DNA from: Allobosea sp. Tri-44
GTDB lineage: Bacteria; Pseudomonadota; Alphaproteobacteria; Rhizobiales; Beijerinckiaceae
DNA length: 64,000 bases
NCBI RefSeq assembly: GCF_004123845.1
Contig: NZ_NBDP01000030.1
Coordinates: 434,001-498,000, forward strand
Reading direction: 5' to 3'
Every line of letters starts with the position of its first letter. Position 1 is the stretch's first letter. This document shows positions 25,791 to 35,460 of the stretch, one piece after another. The notes below the pieces were generated by a model. It did no database searches and was not told where the DNA came from. It saw only the letters and a program-made list of their open reading frames with translations. Position numbers and translations under genes: made by a program.

Positions 25791-26495
25791 ATGCAGCGCC
25801 CCGGCCCCGCTGTTCGCGCCCTTCGCGAACCCGGCCTGGCCGTCGCGCTCTGCCTGCATCTTGCCTTGCTTGGCGCCCTGCTCGCTGTCCGAGCCTTCAG
25901 CGGCTTCGTTCCGGTAAGCGAGGCAAGCGTCGAGGTCGAACTGGTCGGACCGGAGGCGTTGACGCCGACCTCACCACCACCACCGGCGCCGGTGCGGGCG
26001 CCCGCCCCTCCACAGGCCGCTGAGATCGTGCCGCCCCCGCAAGCGGCCCCTGACACTCCACCCTCCGAGAAGCCGGCCGTCCCGCCCGTTCCACCACCGG
26101 CCGAGCCACCGGCGATGATCACGGCCCGGGTGCTGCATTCCGAAAGCGTGCTGGCCAATCCGCGCAGCCGCGGGACGCGCGAAGCGCTGAAGACGCTCGA
26201 CGCGGCCGAGCGCATCGAGCAGCTCTGCAATCTCGAGGCGATGAGCCAGATCCATGCCTGGAAGGCGGAGTTCGAGCCCGACCGCGTCGTGGCTTTCGCC
26301 ATGGCCGGCACGAGGCAGTCGAAGACTGCGCTGGAAGCGGACGGAGCTGCCTTCCGCAGCCGCAAGCAATGGTATGGCTTGCGGTTCCGCTGCGAGATGG
26401 CGGCGAACGGCAAGGTCGCCGGCTTCCAGTTCCGCGTCGGCGAGGCGATCCCGCGCAGCGAATGGGCGGCACATGATCTGCCGCCCGAGCATTAA
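25791..26495 (+). CDS. DUF930 domain protein with TonB-like N-terminal half
   Basis: 234 residues. One helix (LAVALCLHLALLGALLAVRAF, about 16-36) anchors the N-terminus in the inner membrane. It is followed by a Pro/Ala/Glu-rich linker of about 65 residues, which looks like the periplasm-spanning linker of TonB or TolA. The C-terminal 120 residues, from LKTLDAAERIEQLCNLEAMSQI to WAAHDL, form the DUF930 domain, with cysteines in LCNLEA and RFRCEM. The domain's role is unknown. The layout suggests a periplasmic protein linking the inner membrane to another partner. It stands alone and is convergent with the VOC gene. Confidence 0.82.
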   Translation: MQRPGPAVRALREPGLAVALCLHLALLGALLAVRAFSGFVPVSEASVEVELVGPEALTPTSPPPPAPVRAPAPPQAAEIVPPPQAAPDTPPSEKPAVPPVPPPAEPPAMITARVLHSESVLANPRSRGTREALKTLDAAERIEQLCNLEAMSQIHAWKAEFEPDRVVAFAMAGTRQSKTALEADGAAFRSRKQWYGLRFRCEMAANGKVAGFQFRVGEAIPRSEWAAHDLPPEH

Positions 26496-26510
26496 TCTGT
26501 TGCGGTCGCC

Positions 26511-26888
26511 TCAGGCCGGCTTGCTGCAATAGGCCTCGAGCCGGTAGCCGTCGGGATCGACGACGAAGGCGGCGTAGTAGTCGGGACCATAGGACTCGCG
26601 CAGGCCCGGCTTGCCATTGTCGCTGCCGCCTGCTGCCAGCGCCGCGGCATGGAAGGCGTGGACGCTCTGGCGCGTCGGCGCGACGAAGCAGAAATGCAGG
26701 TTCGACTCGCGGTCCGGCGGCACCGGCGCCGAGGCCGCCCCGATCCAGAGCCCGACACTGCCCTTGCCATAGCCGAGCGAGCTTTCGTCGGCGCTCAGGC
26801 AGTCATAGCCGAGGGCGCCGAGCGCGGCGTCGTAGAAGCGCTTGGTGCTGGCGATCTCGCGAACGCCGATGGAAACGTGATCGAACAT
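26511..26888 (-). CDS. VOC (glyoxalase/bleomycin resistance) family protein
   Basis: 125 residues in two beta-alpha-beta-beta-beta modules. The first is MFDHVSIGVREIASTKRFYDAALGALGY, with the metal-ligand His4 position. The second has LHFCFVAPTRQSVHAFHAAALAAGG, and the DYYAAFVVDPDGYRLEAY ending carries the Glu ligand (near 118). Such proteins act as metal-dependent lyases, dioxygenases or drug-binding proteins. It lies 17 bp downstream of the hypothetical gene at 26906, so the two form an operon divergent from an AraC regulator. Confidence 0.88.
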   Translation of the reverse strand: MFDHVSIGVREIASTKRFYDAALGALGYDCLSADESSLGYGKGSVGLWIGAASAPVPPDRESNLHFCFVAPTRQSVHAFHAAALAAGGSDNGKPGLRESYGPDYYAAFVVDPDGYRLEAYCSKPA

Positions 26889-26905
26889 GGCTTGTCTTCT
26901 CCCTG

Positions 26906-27406
26906 TCAGGTCTTGATGCGCTTGGCGCGGACATCGGCCTGGATCTGCCAGCTCGCGCCGCCATCGCGCGAGTGGTCGCCGATCCAGTGAAACGAGTCCG
27001 GCGTGATCTCGGTGAAGCGCCAGCGGATCGCGGTGCCGTCCTCGAGCTTGCCGTGCTGGACGATGTCCTTGCCATCGGCGCGGCCTATCTGGTGCGTGTA
27101 GTATTGCTTGACCGGGTCGTTCCAGCGGATGTGCCAGGCGTCCTGGTCGGGGTCGTAGATGCGCAGCGTCGTGCCGTGGAAGAAGCCGGGCAGGCTCCAG
27201 ACATCCTGCACGGCGCGCCCATCGAGCACCCAGCCGAAGCGGATTTCACCCCTGGCCTCATGACGCTGGCTATCGTCGGTGTGGATCACCGCCTCCATGG
27301 TCCAGGCGCCGACAAACTGGCCGTAGAGGGCGAGCTTCTCCGCATATTCGGGCGCCGGCCCGTCAGCGATGAGAACATCGGCCAGCGTCGATGGCGCTGC
27401 TGTCAT
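26906..27406 (-). CDS. Conserved hypothetical protein, DUF1579/lipocalin-like
   Basis: 166 residues, soluble, without a signal peptide. Sequence such as FVGAWTMEAVIHTDDSQRHEARGEIRFGWVLDGRAVQDVW, then LRIYDPDQDAWHIRW, looks like the antiparallel barrel of DUF1579-type proteins, which often bind small ligands. I do not recognise a catalytic motif. It is first of a two-gene operon with the VOC protein and divergent from the AraC gene (85 bp gap), which suggests joint control by that regulator. Confidence 0.72.
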   Translation of the reverse strand: MTAAPSTLADVLIADGPAPEYAEKLALYGQFVGAWTMEAVIHTDDSQRHEARGEIRFGWVLDGRAVQDVWSLPGFFHGTTLRIYDPDQDAWHIRWNDPVKQYYTHQIGRADGKDIVQHGKLEDGTAIRWRFTEITPDSFHWIGDHSRDGGASWQIQADVRAKRIKT

Positions 27407-27491
27407 GATCGGACTCCGTCTTGATCAACTTGGCGCCAGCTAGACCCGAAGCCCCGGGCCTTGCTTGGGAAAAACTGCTAAACTCGTCAGC

Positions 27492-28301
27492 ATGACCGCG
27501 ACCGCTCATCTTCTGGCTTCAGGCCCCGGCTGGCGGGTCAGCGATATCGTCTGCACCGCCGGCCCGAAGGACCGCGCCTTCGAGGAAGAGCATCCGCATC
27601 ATTGCATCGCCATCGTCCGCAGCGGCTCGTTCCGGTACCGCTCGACGCAGGGCAGCGCTGTCCTGGCGCCGGGCTCGCTGCTGCTCGGCAATCGCGGCGC
27701 CTGCTTCGAATGCGGCCATGAACATGCGACCGGCGACCGCTGCCTCGCCTTCCAGTTCGAGCCGGCCTATCTCGAAGGCATCATCGCGGCGGTGCCCGGT
27801 GCCCGGCGCAACGATTTCGGGCTGGCACATCTCCCGCCGCTCCCTGCGCTGGCTGGCCTCCTGGCCGAAGCGGAAGCCATTACTGATGATCCCGACAGGC
27901 TCGAGGAGACCGCTATGCGCCTTGCCGGCACCGTGGCGAGCGTGCTGTCGGGCGAGAAGTCTGTAGCCGAGCGGCCAAGCGCCCGCGACCAGCGGCGGAT
28001 CACGCGGGCGCTGCGCCACATCGAAGGGCATTGCGAAGAGGCGCTCTCGCTCGATGCGCTGGCCAGGCAGGCGGCGATGAGCCCCTATCATTTCCTGCGC
28101 ACCTTCCGGGCGCTGATCGGGATGACGCCGCACCAATATGTGCTGCGCACTCGCCTGCACCGGGCGGCATTGCTGCTGCGCCGGAGCGAGCTACCAGTCG
28201 CCAGCATCGCCTTCGATTGCGGCTTCGGCGATCTTTCGACCTTCAACCGCCGCTTCAAGCGGGTGATGGGCGCGAACCCGAGCGACTATCGCAGAGCCTG
28301 A
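27492..28301 (+). CDS. AraC family transcriptional regulator
   Basis: 269 residues. The N-terminal 150 residues form a cupin-like sensing domain (HHCIAIVRSGSFRYRSTQGSAVLAPGSLLLGN, then CFECGHEHATGDRCLAFQF with four cysteines within 20 residues, which might bind metal or sense redox). The C-terminal double helix-turn-helix runs from about 170 to 268: LSLDALARQAAMSPYHFLRTFRALIGMTPHQYVLRTRL, then IAFDCGFGDLSTFNRRFKRVMGANPSDYR. Start at the ATG at 27492 is the first that fits the cupin domain. Divergent from the DUF1579-like/VOC pair and likely its regulator. Confidence 0.92.
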   Translation: MTATAHLLASGPGWRVSDIVCTAGPKDRAFEEEHPHHCIAIVRSGSFRYRSTQGSAVLAPGSLLLGNRGACFECGHEHATGDRCLAFQFEPAYLEGIIAAVPGARRNDFGLAHLPPLPALAGLLAEAEAITDDPDRLEETAMRLAGTVASVLSGEKSVAERPSARDQRRITRALRHIEGHCEEALSLDALARQAAMSPYHFLRTFRALIGMTPHQYVLRTRLHRAALLLRRSELPVASIAFDCGFGDLSTFNRRFKRVMGANPSDYRRA

Positions 28302-28308
28302 GCGGCGC

Positions 28309-28782
28309 TCAGCGCTTCGCGCCGAAGATCATGCAGGTCTCGGTCCCATGCGCCAACAGCTTGCCCTGCGCATCGACCAGCTTGCCCTCGCTCGTCGCGA
28401 CCGAGCCGCCGCGGTGGATCAGCCTGCCCTCGCAGCGCACCGGGCCGTTTCCCGGCATGACCGGGCGGACATAGTTCAGCTTCATCTCCAGCGTGGTGTA
28501 GCCCTCACCGGCCCGCAGCGTCGAATGCACGGCGCAGGCCATGGCGGAATCGAGGATGGTGGCCGTCCAGCCGCCATGGATCGTCCCGAGCGGATTGAAG
28601 AAGCGCGGCGAGGGCGTGCCGACGAAGACCACCCTGCCCTCCTCGACTTCGGCGATGTCGAAATCCATCGCATCGGCGAAGGGCGGGCCGGGATGGCGCC
28701 CCTCGATCACCCCGCGCAGGAAGGACACGCCATCCTCCGCGAGCAGAACATCGCGGCTGACGACACCGATCTCACGGGACAT
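28309..28782 (-). CDS. PaaI-type hotdog thioesterase
   Basis: 157-residue hotdog-fold acyl-CoA thioesterase. The core is FFNPLGTIHGGWTATILDSAMACAV (about 64-88), the PaaI pattern with the catalytic-site HGG and a downstream Asp (ILDSAM). The remaining strands are LEMKLNYVRPV and HRGGSVATSEGKLVD. PaaI enzymes remove dead-end aryl-CoA or acyl-CoA intermediates. Start set at 28782 because GGAG lies 7 bp upstream; the ATG four codons earlier falls inside the palindromic operator. It lies directly downstream of the MarR gene on the same strand. Confidence 0.9.
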   Translation of the reverse strand: MSREIGVVSRDVLLAEDGVSFLRGVIEGRHPGPPFADAMDFDIAEVEEGRVVFVGTPSPRFFNPLGTIHGGWTATILDSAMACAVHSTLRAGEGYTTLEMKLNYVRPVMPGNGPVRCEGRLIHRGGSVATSEGKLVDAQGKLLAHGTETCMIFGAKR

Positions 28783-28792
28783 GTCCGACTCC

Positions 28793-28822
28793 ATCTCTAT
28801 CGTGTAGATGCACGATAGAGAT
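28793..28822. promoter_or_regulatory. Perfect 12-bp-arm palindrome between marR-like gene and thioesterase: likely MarR operator
   Basis: ATCTCTATCGTG and CACGATAGAGAT form perfect 12-bp arms around TAGATG. On the minus strand a TTGACC (28841-28836) and TATCGT (28817-28812), 18 bp apart, form a plausible promoter whose -10 box lies inside the palindrome, so a bound regulator would block it. The 3' edge ends 11 bp before the chosen thioesterase start. It sits 34 bp downstream of the MarR-family gene. The operator role is inferred. Confidence 0.8.
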
Positions 28823-28856
28823 GGCTGACCGACTCGGTCAAGCTTGCACGCGCGGC

Positions 28857-29312
28857 TCAGCCGACCTGCCTTGCCGCCCGCCGGATCGCCTTGAGATTGT
28901 CGCGCGTCTCGCTCCAGCGTTCCTGGCCAAGCCCGCCCTCGATCCTGTCCTGCGCCGCGCGCCAATAGGGGATCGCCGCCTCGATCGCGGCGCGGCCCTT
29001 CTCGGTCACGGCATAGGTCAGCGCCCTGCCCTTGCAATCGACCGGCTCGATCAGCTTCTCGGCTGCGAGGAGTTGCAGGTTGCGGGTCAGCGAGGTCCGC
29101 TCCAGCGCGAAGCGGTCGGCGAGCTCGGTGACCGAGCGCCAGGCACCAGTCGAGAGCGCCGAGAGCAGTACGAACTGGGTGATCTTGAGGCCGCTCGGCC
29201 GCATCGCCTCGTCATAGGCGCGGGTCACGGCCCGCGCGGTCATGCGGACATGCAGCACGACACAGGAGCGGGCGATGTCGTCGAGGTGGAGATCGTGCGC
29301 TGGCGTCGTCAT
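28857..29312 (-). CDS. MarR family winged-helix regulator
   Basis: 151 residues. The N-terminal helix carries SCVVLHVRMTARAVTRAYDEAMRPSGLKITQFVLLSAL, then the recognition helix region TELADRFALERTSLTRNLQLLAAEKLIE (about 58-85) and the wing with KGRALTYAVTEKGRAAI. This is standard MarR/DUF24-free architecture. MarR proteins bind palindromes as dimers and release them upon binding phenolic or CoA-thioester ligands. The strong palindrome just downstream, in front of a thioesterase gene, is the obvious target. Autoregulation is not evident from the sequence upstream. Confidence 0.92.
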   Translation of the reverse strand: MTTPAHDLHLDDIARSCVVLHVRMTARAVTRAYDEAMRPSGLKITQFVLLSALSTGAWRSVTELADRFALERTSLTRNLQLLAAEKLIEPVDCKGRALTYAVTEKGRAAIEAAIPYWRAAQDRIEGGLGQERWSETRDNLKAIRRAARQVG

Positions 29313-29398
29313 CTCGCCACGATAGCCGGTTTAACGTGCGGCCGCAGCAGGCAGATCGGCGGCCGGTTGCCGCGTTCACCTTTTGCGCGGCGGTTTCC

Positions 29399-29427
29399 TT
29401 GACTCCTGCGGGCCTCAGGCCTATCTC
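29399..29427 (+). promoter_or_regulatory. groESL promoter
   Basis: TTGACT (29399-29404), a 17-bp spacer, and TATCTC (29422-29427). The surrounding CCTTGAC and CCTATCTC fit both the alphaproteobacterial housekeeping and RpoH consensus patterns. The CIRCE element starts 12 bp after the -10 box, close to the expected start site. Confidence 0.75.
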
Positions 29428-29438
29428 CGCGACGTCCG

Positions 29439-29465
29439 TTAGCACTCACTTGGTGAGACTGCTAA
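29439..29465. promoter_or_regulatory. CIRCE element (HrcA operator) with one arm mismatch
   Basis: TTAGCACTC, nine-base spacer, then GACTGCTAA, against the consensus second arm GAGTGCTAA: one base differs. It lies 64 bp upstream of groES. It is the classic HrcA-binding inverted repeat, so repression by HrcA is expected in addition to the heat-shock promoter. Confidence 0.93.
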
Positions 29466-29528
29466 CAGATCCCTTTCACGGGCCAAACTCGAGCCCGTCC
29501 AGAATACGACCGAGAGGAAGACAGAACC

Positions 29529-29816
29529 ATGAAGTTCCGTCCGCTGCATGACCGCGTTGTGGTCCGTCGCCTTGATGGCGAAGAGAAGACCAAGGGTGGC
29601 ATCATCATCCCCGATACCGCCAAGGAAAAGCCCCAAGAGGGCGAAATCGTCTCCGTCGGCCCCGGCGCCCGCGACGAAGCCGGCAAGCTGGTTGCCCTCG
29701 ATGTCAAGAAGGGCGATCGCGTCCTCTTCGGCAAGTGGAGCGGCACCGAAGTCAAGATCGACGGCCAGGATCTCCTGATCATGAAGGAATCCGACATCAT
29801 GGGCGTCATCGGCTGA
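29529..29816 (+). CDS. groS: Co-chaperonin GroES
   Basis: 95 residues, full length. Seven-fold ring lid of the GroEL folding chamber in the cytosol. [35 protein letters not shown] contains the mobile loop that docks onto GroEL (about 16-33). [30 protein letters not shown] is the family C-terminal block. It is followed by groEL after 42 bp and preceded by a CIRCE element. Confidence 0.98.
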   Translation: MKFRPLHDRVVVRRLDGEEKTKGGIIIPDTAKEKPQEGEIVSVGPGARDEAGKLVALDVKKGDRVLFGKWSGTEVKIDGQDLLIMKESDIMGVIG

Positions 29817-29825
29817 ACAGCCTGA

Positions 29826-31496
<1,671 letters not shown>

Positions 31497-31532
31497 TAGG
31501 AAGTCCGAGCTCTCCAGCTCGACAAGAATGGA

Positions 31533-31558
31533 AGGCCCGGCGCAAGCCGGGCCTTTTT
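31533..31558 (+). terminator. Rho-independent terminator of groESL
   Basis: 8-bp stem AGGCCCGG / CCGGGCCT with loop CGCAAG and a TTTT tail, 37 bp after the groEL stop. Confidence 0.92.
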
Positions 31559-31651
31559 CCGTTTGCCGGCGCGTCTTGCAAACGACATCGCTCCGTAAAC
31601 GCCCTGACTCAGGCGCTGGGCAGAGTTCGGCTTTCTCGCCGGAGTTCCACC

Positions 31652-32569
31652 ATGCTCACGCGTCGCCTGCTGCTTGCCGGACTCGGTTCGGTCGCCGCCT
31701 CGCCCATCCTTGCCCAGCAGGATGACTGGCGTCAGAGCATCCGGGAAGTTCGCTTCGGCGTCTCTTCGGCGGAGAACGAGGCGGCAGCGATCGCCCGCAA
31801 CCAGCCGATGGTTGACTATCTGGCCAAGAAGCTCGGCGTCCCCGTGAAGATCTACCGGGTCAGCGACTATGCCGGCCTCGTCGAGGCGATGCGCGCAGAC
31901 CAGCTCGAATTCTCACGCTTCGGGCCGGCGGTCTATTCGCTCGGCCGGCGCGTGCTCGGCGACAAATTGCAGCCGCTGTTCCGCGATGTCGATAACAACG
32001 GCCAGGAGGGCTATTACTCGGTCGTCGTCGTGCGCGCCGAGAGCCCCTACAAGTCGGTCGCCGATCTGAAGGGCAAGAACTTCGCCTTCGCCGACCCGAA
32101 CTCGACCTCGGGCTACGCCTTCCCGTCCTATTACCTGCGCAAGCAGGGCTTCGATCCGCAGACGCATTTCGGCGGCACGGTGTTCTCCGGCGGCCATGAC
32201 AATTCGGTGATCGCGCTGGTGCGCGGCCAGTTCGACGGCGTCGCCACCTTCCAGGTCAACGAGAATTCCGGCGTGGTGCAGCGCCTCGCCGGCCGCGGCA
32301 TGATCCCGGCCGGCGCGACCCGGGTGATCTGGACCTCGCCGCTGATCCCGGCGAGCCCGTTCTCGACGCGCGCCAACCTGCCGCAAGCGCTCAAGGACGA
32401 GTTCGTCGCCGCGATGATGGCGATGAAGGACGAGGCGCCGGAGGTGTTCAAGACCTTCACCGACGGGCAAGTGTCGCGCTATGCGCCGGCCAAGCACGAG
32501 GATTATCTCGACGTCATCGCCGTGACCGAGGAGCTGGAAGCGCGTCGCAAGCAGAAACCGGGCGGCTGA
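31652..32569 (+). CDS. PhnD-like phosphate/phosphonate-type ABC substrate-binding protein (orphan)
   Basis: 305-residue periplasmic binding protein. The signal MLTRRLLLAGLGSVAASPILAQ is cleaved at about residue 22. The body has the PhnD/SsuA-like pattern: VRFGVSSAENEAAAIARNQPMVDYLAKKLGV, KIYRVSDYAGLVEAMRADQLEFSRFGPAVYSL, KNFAFADPNSTSGYAFPSYYL and FSGGHDNSVIALVRGQFDGVA. PhnD relatives bind phosphonate or phosphite. No phnC/phnE lies nearby, so either it shares a transporter encoded elsewhere or it acts as a sensor ligand-binding protein. Confidence 0.87.
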   Translation: MLTRRLLLAGLGSVAASPILAQQDDWRQSIREVRFGVSSAENEAAAIARNQPMVDYLAKKLGVPVKIYRVSDYAGLVEAMRADQLEFSRFGPAVYSLGRRVLGDKLQPLFRDVDNNGQEGYYSVVVVRAESPYKSVADLKGKNFAFADPNSTSGYAFPSYYLRKQGFDPQTHFGGTVFSGGHDNSVIALVRGQFDGVATFQVNENSGVVQRLAGRGMIPAGATRVIWTSPLIPASPFSTRANLPQALKDEFVAAMMAMKDEAPEVFKTFTDGQVSRYAPAKHEDYLDVIAVTEELEARRKQKPGG

Positions 32570-32697
32570 GCCGAACTTGGCAATTGCGCGCTTTGCACAA
32601 GGAAGAGGCTCCGCAGTCTTGCATCGACTTTCGTTGTAGGCCCTAGATCGCGACGGGTGCGGCATCCTGCCGCGTCCATGCTTTCGGGGGTCACTTC

Positions 32698-33081
32698 ATG
32701 AACAACCCTGCCCTGGCCGACGCCGCCAAGCTCGTCGGTCGCATCCTGCTCGCCCTGATGTTCGTCCTCGGCGGCTGGTCCAAGATCAACGGCTATGCGG
32801 GAACGCAAGCCTATATGGGCTCCGCCGGCGTTCCCGGGATTCTGCTGCCGCTGGTGATCATCGTCGAACTGATCGGCGGCCTGATGATCGTCGTCGGCTA
32901 CAAGACCCGCCTTGCGGCACTCGCGCTGTTCGCCTTCACCATCGCCGCTTCCGTGCTCTTCCACATGAACTGGGCGCAGCCGATGCAGCAATTGCTGTTC
33001 ATGAAGAACCTCGCGGTCGCCGGCGGCTTCCTCGTGCTGTTCACAGCCGGCGCTGGCGCCTATTCGGTCGACAAGGACTGA
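32698..33081 (+). CDS. DoxX family membrane protein
   Basis: 127 residues with four helices. KLVGRILLALMFVLGGWSKINGYAGTQAYMGSAGVP is the DoxX start, with a characteristic Gly-rich first helix, followed by LLPLVIIVELIGGLMIVVGYKTRLAALALFAFT. DoxX proteins are small quinol-associated or redox membrane proteins, with uncertain roles in oxidative stress. It is monocistronic with its own terminator. A GGGGGTCACTTC leader precedes the ATG. Confidence 0.9.
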   Translation: MNNPALADAAKLVGRILLALMFVLGGWSKINGYAGTQAYMGSAGVPGILLPLVIIVELIGGLMIVVGYKTRLAALALFAFTIAASVLFHMNWAQPMQQLLFMKNLAVAGGFLVLFTAGAGAYSVDKD

Positions 33082-33109
33082 GCCAGATCACAAAACGCTG
33101 AAAAAGCGC

Positions 33110-33136
33110 GGCCCGGTCTTGAGCCGGGCCTTTTTT
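33110..33136 (+). terminator. Rho-independent terminator after the DoxX gene
   Basis: GGCCCGG / CCGGGCC stem (7 bp, 7-nt loop) followed by TTTTTT, 29 bp after the stop codon. Confidence 0.92.
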
Positions 33137-33212
33137 GTGCGCAGGGCTGATCTACAACGCTCTCTCCTGAGCAGCGCGGCTCCCGCGCTGATTCCCCGAC
33201 AAGGACGACGCC

Positions 33213-35312
33213 ATGCGCCTGTTGAGTTTCGCCATCGCCGCGCTCGCCGTGATCGCGCTCGTGGTCGGCCAGCAAAGCGGGAGTACGGGCATTCTCGGCC
33301 TCGGCGTCGTCGGCTTGCTGCTGGCGTTCGCCACGTTCCGCTCGACCAGCATCCCGTTCTTCCTGAAAATCTTCTCCGGCATCTTCGGCACGGAGTATGT
33401 GATTTTCGGCGCCGGCGCGCTGCTTGCCCAGCTCGGGCTCTGGCCCACCGCCTGGCAGGCTGCGGCGCCGCCGGCCAGCCTCGGCACGACGGTCGCCGTC
33501 TTCGGCATCCTGATCTACCTGGTCTCCTTCGTGCCGGTGGTGCAGCGCATTGCCCGCATCGCCTCGCCTTATTTCGAATCCTCCGAGCCGCAGATCGCCA
33601 ATCTCGGACCATTCGGCCGCTACCGCATGCGGCTCGGCACCTTCGCGGTCGCGCTCGTCGTTTTCCTGATCGTCCTCAACCAGGCGCAGGTCGGCATCTC
33701 GCTGCGCATCAACTTCTTCTATCGCGACTTCTACAACGCCCTGCAGGAGAAGAACGCGCCGGCTTTCTGGGAACAGCTCATCAACGTCTTTTGCGTCTGG
33801 GCAGCAGTCTCCGTGATCAGCGTGTTGATCGAGACCGTCGCCAATTCGGTCCTGCTGATCCGCTGGCGCGAATGGATGGCCGCCGAATACAACAAGCGCT
33901 GGCTCGGCAACGGCAACCACTACCGTATCTCGCTCGCCGGCACGGCGGACAACCCCGACCAGCGCATTTCGGAAGACACGCGGGCCTTCCTGAACCAGAC
34001 CTACAGCTTCTCGCTGACGCTGATTACCCAGGTCTCAACGCTGGTCTCGTTCTCGATCATCCTCTGGTCGATCCCCGTGGCGATCACCGTGCCCGGCACC
34101 GACCTCGTAATCCCCGGCTTCATCTTCTGGGCGACACTGATTTACGCCGCGATCGCAACCTGGATCACTCATCTGATCGGCAAGCCGCTGATCGGGCTCG
34201 AGTTCGAGCAGGAGCGGCGCGAGGCGAACTTCCGCTTCGCTCTCGCTCGCCTGCGCGAATACTCCGAGCAGATCGCGTTGATGCGCGGCGAAGGGGCCGA
34301 GCGGCGTCATCTCGGCGAGACCTTCGGCGGCATCGTCGACAATTTCTACCACCTGCTCTGGCGCAGGCTGAAGCTGACGACCTTCACGCTCTCCTATAAT
34401 CAGGCGAACGTCGTCATCCCCTTCGTCTTGCTGGCGCCCTACTACTTCGCCGGTGCGATCGCCTTCGGCGTGCTGACGCAGGTGTCCTCGGCTTTCGGCC
34501 GGGTCGAGACGGCCATGTCCTTCTTCATCAACAGCTACCAGTCGATCGCCTCCTATCTCGCCTCGATCAACCGTCTCACCACCTTCGAGGCGGCGATCGC
34601 CAAGGCTGAGGCGCAGGGCGCCGGTGGAGAAGGCGCAGCGATCGATATCGTCGAGAAGCCGGTCAAGGACGCCACGATCGAGACGCTCGCTCTCAACCTG
34701 CCGAACGGGCAGCCGATCGTGCAGGCTTCCGGCCTCACTCTGCCGGGTGGGCATTCGACGCTGGTGGTCGGGCCATCCGGCTCGGGCAAGTCGACATTGT
34801 TCCGGGCGCTCGCCGGCATCTGGCCATTCGGCGAGGGCAAGGTCGTGACGCCGGAGGGGCAACGCATGCTCGTCCTGCCGCAGCGGCCTTATCTGCCGCA
34901 AGGCTCCCTGCGGGCTGCGCTCGCCTATCCGGCCGAACCCGATGCGTTCAGTGACGCGGAAATCCATGCGGCGATGGACAAGGTCAAGCTCGGCCATCTC
35001 GCCGAGCGGCTCGACGAAGTCGATCTCTGGGGCCAGCGCCTCTCGGGCGGTGAGCAGCAGCGCCTCGCGGTGGCGCGCGCCCTGTTGGCCAAGCCGGACT
35101 GGCTCTTCCTCGACGAGGCGACCGCCTCGCTCGACGAGAAGCTGGAAGGCGAGATCTACGAGGTGATCCGGCGCGAGCTGCCGCAAACCAGCATCGTCTC
35201 GATCGGTCATCGTTCGACTCTGCGCGCCATGCACGACGAGCTGATCGCGATGGAGAAGAATGCCGACGGCACCTTCAGCCCGAAGGCGAAGGCCATGGAA
35301 GCGGCGGGCTAG
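33213..35312 (+). CDS. ABC transporter permease/ATP-binding fusion, SbmA/YddA (ABCD-like) type
   Basis: 699 residues. Three extra helices occupy about residues 1-100. An ABC_membrane_2/SbmA-type domain follows, with LRINFFYRDFYNALQEKNAPAFWEQL and RWREWMAAEYNKRWLGNGNHYRI, the hallmark of SbmA/BacA/YddA proteins. The ATPase domain covers about 495-690, with Walker A GPSGSGKSTLF, signature LSGGEQQRLAVARALL and Walker B WLFLDEATASLD. The protein likely works as a homodimer to move peptides, cobalamin-like or antimicrobial compounds. The N-terminal extra helices are longer than in E. coli YddA. CAAGGA before the ATG supports the start. Confidence 0.9.
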   Translation: MRLLSFAIAALAVIALVVGQQSGSTGILGLGVVGLLLAFATFRSTSIPFFLKIFSGIFGTEYVIFGAGALLAQLGLWPTAWQAAAPPASLGTTVAVFGILIYLVSFVPVVQRIARIASPYFESSEPQIANLGPFGRYRMRLGTFAVALVVFLIVLNQAQVGISLRINFFYRDFYNALQEKNAPAFWEQLINVFCVWAAVSVISVLIETVANSVLLIRWREWMAAEYNKRWLGNGNHYRISLAGTADNPDQRISEDTRAFLNQTYSFSLTLITQVSTLVSFSIILWSIPVAITVPGTDLVIPGFIFWATLIYAAIATWITHLIGKPLIGLEFEQERREANFRFALARLREYSEQIALMRGEGAERRHLGETFGGIVDNFYHLLWRRLKLTTFTLSYNQANVVIPFVLLAPYYFAGAIAFGVLTQVSSAFGRVETAMSFFINSYQSIASYLASINRLTTFEAAIAKAEAQGAGGEGAAIDIVEKPVKDATIETLALNLPNGQPIVQASGLTLPGGHSTLVVGPSGSGKSTLFRALAGIWPFGEGKVVTPEGQRMLVLPQRPYLPQGSLRAALAYPAEPDAFSDAEIHAAMDKVKLGHLAERLDEVDLWGQRLSGGEQQRLAVARALLAKPDWLFLDEATASLDEKLEGEIYEVIRRELPQTSIVSIGHRSTLRAMHDELIAMEKNADGTFSPKAKAMEAAG

Positions 35313-35338
35313 TCCGACAGCGCTACGAAACCCAGCAC

Positions 35339-35431
35339 GTCATGCTCGCCCTTGTGGCGAGCATCCACGTCTTGAACACCGCATCTGACCGAGAGGAAGA
35401 CATGGATGGTCGGGACAAGCCCGACCATGAC
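35339..35431. repeat. Paired-hairpin intergenic repeat, family A-like variant
   Basis: GTCATGCTCGCC-CTTGTGGCGAGCAT and ATGGTCGGGACAAGCCCGACCAT, two stem-loops ending in CATGACG. It has the same layout as family A with different stem sequences. It lies between the convergent ABC and META genes and may act as a terminator. Confidence 0.7.
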
Positions 35432-35460
35432 GAGAAGCGGCGGGACGGCTTCGCGCCAGC

